Notes: a model not told the origin generated them from the sequence alone. A stretch of DNA of 64,000 nt from Seriola aureovittata (GCF_021018895.1 NC_079386.1:8444835-8508834), one strand, 5' to 3'; shown: positions 38,491-51,793, numbered from the stretch's first letter. Numbers and translations are program-made.

Positions 38491-38884
38491 AGAAAAAATT
38501 TCAAGACAGTGTATGCAGTAGCTTTAACATTTCACTTAACTAAAATGAAGTGGTTTAGCCCAAGCCTAGCTCCTGTATGTGCTTGTTGTGTAGAATATAG
38601 TGATAATCCAAGACGGTCACACAGCGGGGCTTGCCCAAATCATGGAAAACAGCCCTAGTCAAAGATCTTCACATACACTGAATATCAAAATGGTTCTTAT
38701 TAACCCTAGAAAATCATAAAGCAAAATGAATAAATAAATATAATTTTATTACTAAATTCAAGACATTTCAAGACTAATTATTTTTCATTATTGAATCTGC
38801 TGATGTTTTTTGTTTTGTTTGTTTGTTTGTTTGTTTTAGATGAATTGATCTTTATTGTTCTCAGTTGATTTCTGGTTGAAACAA

Positions 38885-39121
38885 ACAACCAATGGCATTT
38901 CCCACACAGCCACACCATCACCCCCAACACTCATCCACTGATGCTCGTTCACGCCCAGGAGCGCGGGTGCACGAGCAGCATTCCAGCGTTGCCTCTCACT
39001 GCGAAACTTGGGAGTTGAATGAGCAGCAACTAGTACCAGCCGTTTACAAGTCACTGCTGACGAGCCCCCGTGACTGAAACGAGGTTCTTTCGACAAAAAA
39101 AGTCCATCTTCGGAGGGAACA
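38885..39121 (+). promoter_or_regulatory. kcnip4: kcnip4 promoter/5' untranslated region
   Basis: A locally GC- and CpG-richer stretch (CGTTCACGCCCAGGAGCGCG) directly precedes the putative kcnip4 start codon. It begins just after a (TTTG)n tract at about 38810-38836. ATG at 38941 opens a 25-codon upstream frame. The transcription start is not determined. Confidence 0.5.
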
Positions 39122-39182
39122 ATGGATGCAAAGAGAGTGGAGACCATTTCTGCCCGGGTGGATGCTGCTGTTTCTTCACCTG
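39122..39182 (+). CDS. kcnip4: Kv channel-interacting protein 4 (KChIP4), first coding exon, long form
   Basis: ATG at 39122, in a strong context (AACAATGG), opens MDAKRVETISARVDAAVSSP. The frame exits in phase 1 at a GTAGGA donor. It aligns by eye with the start of long-form mammalian KChIP4 ([20 protein letters not shown]), matching at RVE-ISA and with the same end after a Gly/Pro pair. KChIPs are EF-hand proteins that bind the Kv4 N-terminus and tune A-type potassium current; the variable first exons set membrane attachment and gating effects. Same-strand position after adgra3 agrees with the vertebrate neighbourhood I recall. Only this exon is seen, and the shared EF-hand exons lie outside the window. 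The exon is short, so the call rests on similarity plus synteny. Confidence 0.75.
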
Positions 39183-41695
39183 GTAGGACAGTGGTCGCAT
39201 GTTTTGACGCGTTCACCGCTAATTTGGTGATTTATGGGTCAGTGTTCTGTTGCATTGGATAAAACGGCGGAAAACTCCGTGCATAGGGAATACAATTTAA
39301 TATTGCCTTGCTTATCTCTCAAAAGTATATACCTGGTATAGTATAACTTAAAATGTGTGTGATTATTGGACCACTCATTAATTCGGCTTGTAATTTGTGC
39401 AACAACAAACACGCCATTTTGATTAAACCTCAAACTTTCGAAGTGTTACGGCTAACATTAGCTAATTTCAAACTGTTTCTTTACATTCACGTTGCAGCAA
39501 AATAGACTGTCGATTGCGATAACGAGCAATTTAATTCAATTGAAAAAGTTGAAATTTTATAGTAGGCATGTAGTTTTCATAGTGAACATTTGTTGAAAGG
39601 CAACATTAAATTGATATACTTGAAATGGAGTTTGCCGTAATTTTGTTCTCATGCCAAAGTTGAGCCTGCATGCTTCTGCAGCATTAACTGTGAATGTAGA
39701 GCGATGTCTTGACTTTTGCCTTCCCTTGAAAGGAAAATACGGTTGGTTTGGTTGTTTTTTTGAAAGGCTTTGTTGAAAAATTTCAGAAATTCATCTGAGC
39801 AGCAGCAATTTCTGTTATTCATTATTATCGTTTCTGCTGAATAATTTCACCTACAGTGCAGTAAACTTTTGTTTAGGTAGGTAAGGTGTAGCAATCCCTC
39901 TTGCATTAAAGATGGTCTTTTTTTATCTTTACCTGCACCAGTAGCCTACACTGTGTGTACACAAAACTTTTGAACCCCCTTGTGATAGAAGAATTTGACT
40001 AAATGGCAATCAGTGAAACAACAAAAAAAAGATTATAATGGATTCAGTAGCTCAAATCCTCTCCTGGGCCCCCCCTCCACAGTACTTGGCCAGCATTCAG
40101 AATAATGATCACTCAGTTATAGTCCATAGGTTTCCCCTCAGGCTGTTAGCTGCCTCTCTCTTCTGCCAGAAGAGCAGTTAACTGCTCATCATTCCTGGCT
40201 CAGGTTAATGTTTGTTTGCACACCTAATTGACTTCTAATTATTCCATGAGTCATACCCTCAAGATTTTAAACAGATTTGAGCTGTTGAGAGTTCTTCCTC
40301 TCGAACTTGACTCTCCTTCAGCAAATGTTTTATTCAGTTGTCTCAGGAATTTTGATTTCCCATTTATAGCCCTTACCCACGGCATGAAGAATGGGAAACA
40401 ATATTGTAATCAACTGCTAAAATAACTGCTATTGATTGGTAAAACTCATGCCAGCTACTGGGGACGTGCACATTTTGACAAATGCTTCTAAAGGGACTGG
40501 AAGAATACATAATGGATGTGGACACAGAGGACCAGAATAAGTCAGTTATGGTGAAGACATTTTTCATTTCTTAGTTACAGGATACCGCAGTATTAGATTG
40601 TAAACACCTAGGCGTTGTTATTGAACGATATTGATTGCTGTTCTCTTCGCAAAAAATGTTTTTCTCAACAAACATGGATGTCTGTTAACTTGGATTTGTA
40701 CCTGAAAAGTTTGGGATTTTGCTAGTTGGCCCCCTAGCAGCAAGTTGCTCACTGTCTCCCTTGCCTGCTGTAACATGCTCTCTTGACTAAGTGTCTCATT
40801 ATAAATGGGACAGTTATACAAGCCAACAGAGGGTCAGTCTAGGGGATTAGAGACGTGTACAACAATTGTCTCGAATTTGCATTGCTCAGTATTCACTCAG
40901 TAATCTTGTAGAGAGAAACAAATGCTGTCAGTCGTGTTGTTTCATTTTTCTTCTCTATATGCTTCTTTTTCTCAGCTCTTCATCATTTTCTCTCCCCTCA
41001 CTCTCTAAAGCCCCCACCACTTTGTTACCAGTGGGCAACCACATCATGGTTCCTCCCCAGGGAAATCTTAAAATATAATGATCGCCCACAAAAATGCTAC
41101 AGCCACCCAGCCATGAGTTGATGCTCCCAAGAGCTGCGTCCTTGGTGCAGTGATTCTTTGCATCAGTACCTTGAAGCTCTCTCAGCTCACCATTGCAACT
41201 TCTGTCGGTGCCTGCCAACGGCTCCCCTAGACATTTCCTCCTTTACTGCTGTATCCCTGAGTTTCAGATAGACAATACATGAAACGCAGCCCCATAAGGG
41301 TTATTCTTCCGATTGAGCTACTTTCAGCACCACGGCTAGCTCCGTCCTTTGCACTTCAATAGTTGAGAACAAGCAGTGTCCATCATGGGCTTTTTTGGGT
41401 GATGAATGTTCACTTCTCCTTTGTGTCAATAGTAATTATCATAACTAATTATGATTCAAAGTGTATATCCAAGGCCTTGAACAGTGCTTAACAGAATTAT
41501 GTAATAAAACAAAGAATAAAATTGTTACTGTGAGGCATTACTGCATAGCTGTTGAATCAATGCTTCATTTAGTCTGATTTGGATTTAATTGCTTGGGCTT
41601 ATATTTAGCCTGCTAAATGAATAATATTTTCCAACAGAATTAATTTATAAACCTAAAAATTTGCAGATAAATGTCAATCAAGAGTCTAAGATATA

Positions 41696-42422
41696 CACTG
41701 ACAGAGCACTTTATTAGGAACGCCTGTATACCTGCTTATTCCTTCAATTATGCAATCAACCAATCATGTGGCAGCAGTGCAATGCATAAAATCATGCAGA
41801 TAAAGGTCAGGAGCTTCAGTTAATGTTCACATCAGACATCAGAATGGGGGAAAAAATGTGATATAAGTGACTTTGACCGTGGCGTGATTGTTAGTGCCAG
41901 ATAGGCTGGTTTTTGTATTTCTGTTGTGAAACTGCTCATCTCCTGGGATTTTCAGGCACGACAGTCTCCAGAGTTTTTACTCTGAATGGTGCAAAAAACC
42001 AAAAACCATCCAGTGAGCAGCAGTACTGCAGATGGAAACGCCTTGAAGACAGGTCAGAGGAGAATGGACAGACTGGTTGAAACTGGCAGAACAGCTATGG
42101 TAACTCAGCTAACCACTCTTTCCAACTGTGGTGAGCAGAAAAGCGTCTCAGAATGCAAACTGGTTTCATGAACATGACAATGTTTTCAGTGAACTTCAGT
42201 GGCCTCACCAGTAACAGTTCTGGAACCAGTAGAACATCTTCAGGATGTCGTATAACAGGAGATTGGCAGAATGAATGTGCAGCTGACAAATCTGCAGAAA
42301 TGATGTGATGTCAACATGAAGCATAATCTCAAAGAAAAATTTCCAACATCCAACATGCCACGAAGAACTGAGGCTGGTTTGAGAGAAAACTATGGTGTTC
42401 CTAATAAAGTTCTTGGTGAGTG
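41696..42422 (+). mobile_element. Internally deleted, decayed Tc1-like transposon
   Basis: Imperfect terminal repeats of about 29 bp (left CACTGACAGAGCACTTTATT; right AATAAAGTTCTTGGTGAGTG) face each other and are flanked by TA dinucleotides, the Tc1/mariner target. Between them are remnants of the transposase: the helix-turn-helix part near 41840-42170 and the C-terminal part near 42160-42390. The middle is missing, so the element is 727 bp instead of roughly 1.5 kb. Frames are broken and the copy cannot make transposase. Confidence 0.85.
41986..42171 (+). pseudogene. Tc1-like transposase remnant
   Basis: A 61-codon leftover frame contains the eroded N-terminal DNA-binding portion (GQRRMDRLVETGRTAMVTQL) that resembles fish Tc1-like transposases. 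There is no DDE catalytic core. It is a fossil inside the element described at 41696-42422. Confidence 0.7.
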
Positions 42423-42819
42423 TATGTAATATAAGTACACCAGTGGGGACAACTGCAGGCACACGGTGGTGAGTTAAAGGTCTAAAAGGTCAGTCTCAAT
42501 TCAAATCTGCATATGCATGACTTTACAAATTACACTGAGAACAAAGGCATTTCTGAAATAATCAATATTTAGGACTGACTCAGTACTGAGTCAGGATTTT
42601 AATGTTTGAGCCAGTGAGTTGTGTACTTTGGCTTTGATGCAACCAATTACAACAACCCATTTACAGCATTTTTTAATGCTACCACTAAGACATTCAAATC
42701 TCAGCATGGAGTATACAGAATTTGATCATGATAGTGACAGTTGTTGATTTGTGATTCTGCCAGATTTGACTGACCATTTGAAAATGGGATACAAAGTATA
42801 GTTAATCATAACTTCTAGA

Positions 42820-42840
42820 ATATATATATATATATATATA
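42820..42840. repeat. (AT)n microsatellite
   Basis: About ten AT units. Confidence 0.95.
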
Positions 42841-45543
42841 GTTGTCTGGAAAAACACAGATGGTTATTTGCGTGTGGTATGTGTCAGTTAAGAAAGTGCA
42901 GAACTTGTGCAAAAGGACTTGTACTAGTCTGGTACAGGCAAGGAAGTGACCATAGTGTACTTTGTCTATTCTTAGATGTCAGCTTTGAGCCTTTATGAAC
43001 TGACCACATGCAGTGTGAGAGTATTTGTGTGTGTGTTTTCTCAGCATCTGTCAGCCAGGGGTCCTGAGATCACTGTGAAGCAAAGGTAGAGATTGAAGAA
43101 ACTGCTCCAAATCTGTCAGACAGTAGAACAGTGTGTTTTAGCTTTACAGAGGAAAGTTTTGACAGTGTGCAACTCAGGATCACCTCTCTGAGTTTTTTTG
43201 GCCGTTTGATTGGTTGCTAGACCAAATAACAGAGTGCCTGATGATTTCAAGGTATGAAGGAAAGCTTATTTAATAAATGTATTTAAAGGCAAATTAAGGA
43301 GATTCAGAATTGGACCACGTATCATTTTTAAGGACTTACACTTTTAGCGCTCCTTTTGACAACATGTTCAGGCCTTGTTTCTTTAATTACAAAAGTAAAT
43401 GTGTGGCTTTACTTACAATTGATGAAGAGAAATCTTTCAAAGGTTTGCAGTCAGGAAATCAATGAGGATCACTGATATTTTTTTAAATCTGTTTTCTTAG
43501 TTTTATGTTCCCTCTATAAATATATTCACAATTGAACAGTTTGCTCACTAAAGAGCCAGATGTAGTGCATCATATGGTCTTAATGGCATACCAACTGCTG
43601 TGACATTAAATGGACTCATTAGGATCAAGATGGGTCCCAGAAAGACGTCTCTGTTGTACTATAAAGTGCTTTATGGAGGACTTTTTTGAAAAAGCACTTT
43701 AAATTCTGCATAGAAAGGTATGGAATGCCAGATGACCAAAGTTTTTTTTTTTTTTTCCTAGGGAATGCAGTTTATCCTCAATTTGACCTTGGCACAAAGA
43801 AAGAAAGACATGTTTGTAAGCTGGGGCCAAGCATTGCCACCCAGTTGGCATCGGCTGCTTGGCACTCTATCCAAGGAAGTCAAATGGAGTGAAACTGTGG
43901 CATAAACAAGCCTGCGGGTGGAAATATAAACATGAAAGACGGTCCGCTTCTTTTAGCCGTCAGCAGTCATAAACAAGCACCTTATGTTCCTCTGTCCCCA
44001 CAGTTACTGCCACAGCGCTGGCTCTCTGACCCTCCTCCCACCAGTGTCCCACTCGCTTTTACCTCCCAATCAGTCACCCTCTGTTTATCCATCATTGACT
44101 TACTCCACCTCCCCCATTCTGTCACTTCTATCCTCACCTTGCACTCTTTTCTTTCCACTTCTCCTTCCCTCATTCTTCTCTGGCCTGACTCCCAAGGCAG
44201 ATGGTTCATGCAAGCAGATGCTCCCCACCCAGTATCTTGAGAAAAAAAACAAAGGCTCAATCCAAAGCAAACAAAATCTGTTGGAGAGGAGCAGGCAAGC
44301 TGATGGTGTGGGTAATCCTGGTTTGACCAATGACTGGCTTTCTATTGATAGGTAGACAGGAAGCACACAGGTGGTCTAAAAGAAAAAAAAAAACACACAT
44401 TATATATATATATTACCTGTCATCTTTTTGTGCTTTGTTTCTTTGAGGTGAGATATCCTGGGGCTTTAAAGCTTACCTGCCCTAATTAGTAATCATTAGG
44501 ATTTATCACCGTACCTGCCTGAATTGTGATTCTACAAGTAAGCACAAGCAGTGTATTACTGTGCTTTTGAGTTAATTTCCAGCTTGTGAACTTCGTCACA
44601 TCCTCACTCCCCCAACATTACTATCCACTGTGAGATGCCTTTCAAGATCTAAACTAAAACAAATGATAAAACAACATTAAAGACGCAGCCGTACGTCCAG
44701 TAGGGTGAGTCTTTCCAAGGACTCCAAGATGAAATGGTGTCAGAGCTGAACATCATACAGGCCATATGTGGAGGCAGGCCTGGCATGAGTGGCCAACTGG
44801 AGGGTCCGTCTGTCTTTCTTTGAGTCCCAGTGGGTGGGCTCAAAAGCCTATTCTGGGCTTTAGTCCCTCCAAAAGTCCGAGTCCTACAGGGTACTGCCAG
44901 CAACTAATATAGACTCCACAACAACACAATACTAAACATATCTATTATTCCAACGGGAGATTATGAAATGCAAAGCACACAGACATGAGCCAAATGCCAG
45001 CCTGAGTCCATCTCGCTAATTAGGCTAGACCTGAAAATAGATAGGAGGAATAGTAGCTGTTTGCATAGAATAACAATGACTATCAATAAGCATATCTGCA
45101 GTGGCTTAAGTAATTATCCGTACATTTTTGTGAGTGTTATGTCAACTGACATTCAACCTTGAAAGTCATGGAAAGAATATGTCAACTGTATGGTAGTTGT
45201 GGCATCTATGCAGTATGCAAGGCTGACACCAAGTGGTTGTACAGAGGCAATGGTGTCTCAGTGGGGAAATATAAGCTTTTCACACACTTCTCATTCAGTG
45301 TACTCTTGCACTCTTTATAGTGTAATTAACCTGCCTCTTTTATTTGAGCTGACATAAAACAGTGTGTCAGTACACACTTTTACCTGTTATAATCTTATTT
45401 GTCTTGTAAGTCAACATCAGTGTGTGCGTATCCATTGTGCTCTAGTCTAATATGGTCATACATTGAAGAAAATGATGTTAACTGACTGACATACTGTACC
45501 TGGGAATACACACAGACCAGGTTAGAATGATATGTAACTGCAC

Positions 45544-45810
45544 CAAACAATTAATATCATTACTGAATAATCAGCCGATTATTTTCTTGATTAATTGTTT
45601 GATCTATAACTTGTCAGAAAACGAGTGACGCATGCTTATTGCAAATTTCCACGGTTGACATATTTAAATTGCTTCTTTATTTTAACCAGCAGTTCAAATC
45701 CCAAAGATATTTAATTTATTATTATAGAAGACTAAAAAACAGAAAGTTGTCACAATTTATAAGGTGGAAACTATGAATTTTTAGGATGTCTTTTAAAAAT
45801 TGATTCTGCT
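45544..45810 (-). mobile_element. 'CGATTAATC' family repeat, reverse orientation
   Basis: AATCAGCCGATTATTTTCTT, then GATTAATTGTTTGATCTATA, then CAAATCCCAAAGATATTTAA match a very common fish interspersed repeat as I recall it. It is non-coding, decayed, and opposite in orientation to the copy at 61463. Ends are approximate. Confidence 0.65.
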
Positions 45811-46479
45811 TTCCTTTGGATTAGAAGATATTTATATTACATAGTTTAGTGCAGATAGAGGAATTATATTGGATCAGCTGAGTCTGAGGCAAAAAGCACA
45901 GTATAGTAATTTGATTGTTGTAAGTGATATAAATATACTTGAATTGACATAAAATAACAAAATGCATGGCTTATATTTTATAATGGCCATTATGAAGTTG
46001 GCAGATGTGTATGTAGGATTGCTTGTCAGTGGTTTATTTTTTTCCTCTGTCCTAAATACGTCGAGCAAGTAAAGAAGAGATGGCATGTAACTTTCCTGAT
46101 CTTTACTCTACATTAGTTATGCACTGGCAGAAAAATTGCCCTTTGTTTGATGAGCTGAAAATGAGAGTATCCCCAGGGAAAATGAAAATGACCTTACAAC
46201 ATAGACCTGCGGATAGGCTATATACTTCTGTATGCTTCACTGCCACCATGACACGCATCCTTACACAGAAGGTGCCCCAAATCCCTCTAGGTGCTTGTAT
46301 AGTCACCAGTGCAGTGTCTCTGTACACGCTGACCGATAAAGAGCCACTGTTATCTTCAGATAGCAGGCGCTGCAGCTGAATAATTTATGGAGCCATTCCA
46401 ACACATTGACTCAGAAAACGACACACACCCACAGAGGGCAGGGAAGTGGTAAAAAGGGTTCCTACACATGTCTCGGGAG

Positions 46480-46482
<3 letters not shown>

Positions 46483-46554
<72 letters not shown>

Positions 46555-46561
46555 TGTGTGT
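46483..46561. repeat. (GT)n microsatellite
   Basis: About 39 GT units with one TTTG interruption near the end. Apparent open frames over it are artefacts. Confidence 0.97.
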
Positions 46562-47929
46562 CAGGTCTTGCTGTTTGAAACCGTGCATTGTCAAAAATGT
46601 TTGCCGGTGTTTAATTTCTCATACTTTCCTCATGTTACAGTTTTTTTTTCCCTTCTCTAAAACTGGATGCTACATTGCCGTAATGCCACAGTCCATTTAA
46701 CAAGTTGAAGAGGGAGCAAGTTTTAGAGGGACCAGGCAAATGTGAACTGATGGACTGTCCGCACTATTCATTTTCATTATGCTGAGTTGCCTTCTCCCAG
46801 GAGCTTTGTCAATTACCCATTTAAAAAGTGCTGAACCCTTATTCATGCAATAATTAATACTGGTGCATAATTGAAGCATGATAATGAACAAATGCTGTGA
46901 TTGACACATAATTGTATCAGCAAAATTGTTAGGTGGTTGTTATTCCCGTTTTTCATTATCTTGTGTGACATTTCGATTAGCCTGTGCAACTGAAGCTGAT
47001 ACTTGTAATTTGAATAAACCAGTTGCATTCTGGGGATGCCGGACTCCTTAACTAGACTAGGAAAGAAGCTTCTCTTAGTGTGAGGTTATATAAAGAAGTT
47101 ATAGACACCTTTTTTTTTTTTCTGTAGATCTGACACTGACCTTAGCTTTCTCGTGGCTAGTATGTTCTCCATCCTATCAGATTACTCGGCCATGGTTCAA
47201 GAGGTGATTGTATCAATTTCAGGTTAGCTTAAATAAATAAGTGAACAACCGCTGTTTCTGCAAGAATGCCATTATGGAGCTATCATGTTTCAAAATGAGT
47301 AAGAAAATAGATCCTGGGTTTACTGATATATACTTTACTGAGATGAGCCTATACATCTGTAAATACTGCATTGCAGTATATTTAATCGACAGGGCTGGTT
47401 CCCCTCTTGCATTCTGCTAATTTTAGCCGCCACTTTGGAGGACAAGGTCACGGTGGGTGTGTGAGAAATTGGGAAGAGTAAGCATGTGTGTGTGTTGGAG
47501 GGAAGCAGATAGCCTAGATGCAAACAGCTCAATGCGTCTTCTGACTGGCCCTGCTGTGACTACCAACTGACCTGCTAACACTGAACCACAGGGTTTCTGA
47601 CCACCATGACATTGGAGCTGGGAAGGAAAGATGGCATCGAAAGCAGAAGCTCATTTCATGCTATTGCAACAGAGAATAATGAGTGCTCTTTTTTCTTTTT
47701 TCTTTTTTTAATGCTCCAACCTGTGACAGAATATTTCACAAGGTTCTGCAGTGGCTGTAGCTATTGTGTGTATGTGCTTAAAGTTTCATGGGCGGGCTGG
47801 GATGAGGCAATCATTTGAAAGTTGAAAGTTTAGAAATCCTAAAATGTAATATTTCCTTTTATTTTGGAGCACATTATTTATGCATTTACACCATTTTGGC
47901 GAGTATTACAGACACAAAAAGACAGAGCT

Positions 47930-48003
47930 GTAGTGATGGCCCTCACTTGTAAGTCGCTTTGGATAAAAGCGTCTGGAAAATGAGTAAATGTAATGCCATG
48001 TAA
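47930..48003 (+). mobile_element. L2-type LINE/SINE 3' tail fragment
   Basis: TGTAAGTCGCTTTGGATAAA, then AGCGTCTGGAAAATGAGTAA and AATGTAATGCC form the conserved 3' tail shared by fish L2/Maui LINEs and the SINEs that use them. Only the tail is evident. Confidence 0.8.
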
Positions 48004-50401
48004 ATTTAGCACAGAAAAACATTTCAAGTGAACAAGTTATAATAGTGAATCCCCAGAGTTAGAGGATAATTGTTGCATCCAACATACAACCTCATACACA
48101 TGTCATGTGGCAGAAAGTCCTGTTAGTACATCAAATAAGCACTAGGCCATTTATATTGGAAGTGAACAGGTTCCAGTATAATGCAAAATAAATTTGAGCG
48201 CGAAAGAAAAAAACAACTGAAGGGCACTCAGAGCGCACACCTCCACCAAAGCCAATGTCAAATTGACTCAGACATGGATGAAAACATAACTTCCTTGGTG
48301 AAGAAATATAATACATACAATGAAAGGTTTTCCTTCTATGTAGATATTGAAAATCTAGTTAACCCTGTAAGACCCAGGCATAGAAAAAAATGAGCAAAAC
48401 ATTTTTTCACCTTCCAGAAGTTGTTGTAGGAGGCCTCTGATGCAGAAATTAAAGTTATTTTTTAGAATTTTTTATGTTTTTAGTAAGTTTTTGGGAAAAT
48501 GTAATATTGCAGTGTTGGGCCTAAGGGGGAGTAGAATTTCTGTATTTGTACTCACATTGTCTGAACATATATACAGAACAACTCAGGCTTCCTTTGCAGG
48601 GTTGACTACCTATTTAGCCCCATAATAGTATACATTGTGAATGATAAAACAACATTCATATCTTTATGAATAGTCATTTATTTGTTAAAAAGAAACGTAG
48701 GATAAAATTTAGATTGCAAATCTAGTTGTTCTATTTACAAAACTAAATTTTGTCATAGTCCACAGAGTGTAGAGTCACAGTGTATAGACAATCTCTCCAT
48801 GCTGGTGGCATTCTGAAATGGAAAAAATGAAAAATAATGAGATACATATACAAGATAGATATGATTATTATTTGTAGTAGATAACCTGAAAGAATAGGTA
48901 GACAGTATTGTGTGACTGTGGAAAAGATTCAGATTAGATCTTGGATCTTCACTCTGAACACTTCCACCACTCTGTCTGTTATCATACTAAAAGGGATGCA
49001 TGCATCCATCCCCCAGAACATATGCCTGTTGCATTGTTCAGGGACAGGTGAGAGTGGTCTGCAATGTGGGCATGAACAAAGCAACAAGCATCCCCCAACC
49101 CACCCCAAAACATTCAGAACCTGTATCCAGTCTCCACATGCAACAAGCAGCTTTTGGGCAAACACACAAAGCTAAAAAAAGGCCAAGATCAGTGAAAATC
49201 AGGAACATTTTGCTTTTTTCTGGCTTCAGTCGACTTCTCTGATCTTATCTTAGCCTTTATATCATAAATACAGGAATTAAAACAGGCAGGTTCCCCTGCT
49301 GATTTCATTACAACCTGTAACAAAAATGAATATTTTTTTTCCAAAAGATTTAACATAGGAAGCTCCACTCAACTGCTACATCTCTAAGTATTAACATTGC
49401 ACTTGAGTAGTAGAGGCAGTTAGTGAACTCTACTTATTAATGTGGTGGAGAACATTCAAGAAATAAAAGAGCTGATTTTATGTTATGTCGGTGATGCTGC
49501 TGTGTAGCAACCTCCTTTGCCATGGATAATGGCTTCTGTAATGGGCTACTGCATTATCCTTGCAAGGTTTTATGGAAATGCAGAGCTTGACTCAAATGAG
49601 CCTGTTGTCTTGAATGTATGTCTTCCATCATTTTGTACTGAGGAAACAGGGTTGTTGATATTCCCATAGCTTTTCTAAAACTCCCTGCAACACTGAGAGG
49701 AAAAGGCGAGAGTCACTGTTGGCCTTAAAGGGACAGAGGACATAACGCACAGTTGTGCCAGTTCTGACTGAATTGAACGTCATTCGTATCATTCAAGTTT
49801 AGTACCACTTACAAATTTCAGAGGTCTGTGCGTCATTTTTTGTTAGATACGCTAATACGCTTTTGAGCAGTAGAAACACATCTAAAGCTAAGTCAGATGT
49901 GGCAAGAAACTTGTGTTGGACAAACAAGAAATGAAATCCAAGTTGTAAAAATAATTATGTAACAGCAAAAGCTGTTTTGGAATGTCAGTTATTTAATGAT
50001 TACTTATTTGCTGCCTGGAAAAACAATTTCATTTTAATGCAAAAGCACAAGCTGAGGATGTAAACCCAAGTGCATTAAAAAAAAAAAAAAAAAAAATGAG
50101 ACCATGGCCAGGGACACATACACAACTAAAAGGACCCGTGGTAAAATGGAAATGACATGATAATGCTCTCAATTATTCAGTAAAAGGTGAATTTTTCTGA
50201 CTTGGCCTTCAGGCTATAGCAGGGTTGCTTAGTTTACATGTGTATGATTTAATAATACATGCAAGGGGAAGTTGTTTTCAGCAGCATATTTTTAATGATT
50301 TTTTTTTCTTCATGCACAATAACTGTTCAAACCAAAGCAATGACTGTATCAACCATTTGTCACCCAATGACAGAACTGTTGGGTCTTAATTGATTTCACA
50401 A

Positions 50402-50525
50402 AGCATATTAGCAAATGGCTTCTGACTTAATCAATAGATGCCTTTACTAGCGAAATAGAGAATATTATGTGTGCAAGGGCTCCATGAGTTCACTAATATC
50501 AGTATCACAACACCTAAATATCAGT
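50402..50525 (+). repeat. Diverged direct repeat, copy 1
   Basis: AGCAAATGGCTTCTGACTTA, then ATCAATAGATGCCT and GTGTGCAAGGGCTCCA, are echoed at 51505-51610. The two copies lie about 1.1 kb apart in the same orientation. Similarity is partial. Confidence 0.5.
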
Positions 50526-51504
50526 ATATTCACTTGTTTTTGCATTTGTTAACTTCCAAGCTCACTGAGATGCTTTGGGATCACTACTTTACTTTGCCAA
50601 GTGCTTGTGCTAACAAGCCTATTGTGCATAGATGTCTTGGCTTTCTTCAGTCGGTGAATAGATGCTTGGTGGGATCAGTTACCTGTGAGTCTGCCTGTGT
50701 GCATAAGCTGGCTGCTGATTTCTATGCTGCTGCCATTTACCAGTGTAGAGAGGGTGCACTGGTATGAAATTATTTTCTTAATTGCTGAAGATATTTTGCT
50801 TTTGGTTGTTTTTTTGCCACTGTGATTCAAGATATTTTCATGCCATTGATTTGCTCATACTGTATAGTGACCTGCCTATGTTTCAGCAGCATGAAGGCTG
50901 CATTGGATTTGCACATACAGTACTTCCCCACATGATGTTGCCTGTTTTGGGGCGGTTTTCACATGCCTCAATGCACATTCAGTTCTCTAATGAAGGGTAA
51001 TGTTGTATGGCGGCTTCTGTGTCGCACGCAACCCCATTCACAAAGTATTTTTTTCTGTAGTATTCTGTATATTGGTTTTATGACACAGGATAATTGGTGT
51101 AGTCACATATTCTTTGCTTTACCAATTAATCTTGTCATAATTGTTTCTATTCTATGGTTTACACTGCAGTTACAGTCAGCTGTACTCAGTGGCCACTTTT
51201 GCTGATGGTCTGATGGTCATCTGCCTGTCACTGCTACATTTCATTAGAAGAGATTGTTTTGTTTTTGGATGGCCACATGGCAGTTGGTGCCTTTCCAACC
51301 CAGCATGGTCTGTATCCTGTCCCGTTTTGAAAGGGAAATTTAGTATTGCCCAATCTCCTTCATGCTGGTGTATGTTTTCAGGGAGTGACAAAGTCAGAGT
51401 CTTCATGCCAAATACCAAATCTCTACATACTTAATCATATAATATAATGCAACTCTAAATCCACTCCACATAACTTGGATGTCTGAATTTATTTCAGAAT
51501 ACAT

Positions 51505-51610
51505 TACAGCAAATTGCTTCTGACATAATCGATAGGCGTCTGTATTACAGGAACAATGAAGATTTGAGTGTGTAAGGGATCCACAATCTCAGTGATATAT
51601 CTTATACACA
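51505..51610 (+). repeat. Diverged direct repeat, copy 2
   Basis: AGCAAATTGCTTCTGACATA, then ATCGATAGGCGTCT and GTGTGTAAGGGATCCA, correspond to 50402-50525. The unit is not recognised. It may be part of a longer dispersed element that is present twice. Confidence 0.5.
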
Positions 51611-51793
51611 AACCACATAGCACCTAAAAGTCTGCGTACAGCAGCTAATGTATGTGGATTGTATTTCAGTCATTTTTCATGGATTGATTTGAGCAGGGCA
51701 GATAATCGTAACTGAGAATGATTGGACAGCAAGAGTAATCCACTCATTCCCAAACTACATTCAGATTTGTTTTCTGTTCACTGTGATATGAGT

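Larger units (their letters stand above)
32641..38880. other. Intergenic region between adgra3 and kcnip4
   Basis: No gene is supported on either strand. It contains decayed dispersed repeats at about 33250-34180 and 38230-38490 and short homopolymer runs. Open frames such as 32737-33174 on the minus strand have no recognisable domain. The stretch 34200-38200 shows nothing I can name. Confidence 0.65.

Noticed and set aside
38836..39216. 126-codon minus-strand frame over the kcnip4 first exon
   Set aside because: It is antisense to the CpG-richer leader and exon. The plus-strand frame has KChIP4 similarity, correct phase and a good start context.
44649..44903. Minus-strand frame of 84 codons with GC-richer composition
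   Set aside because: No family was recognised and there are no splice signals supporting an exon. Possibly an old repeat or retrocopy fragment, but unsupported.
46385..46700. Open frames of repeated Cys-Val or Thr-His over 46.4-46.7 kb, and similar at 53.9, 55.3 and 57.4 kb
   Set aside because: They are translations of (GT)n/(CA)n microsatellites, which have no stop in most frames.
48357..48700. TTAACCCTGTAAGACCCAGG as the end of a TTAA-targeting transposon
   Set aside because: No matching inverted end with a second TTAA was found downstream.
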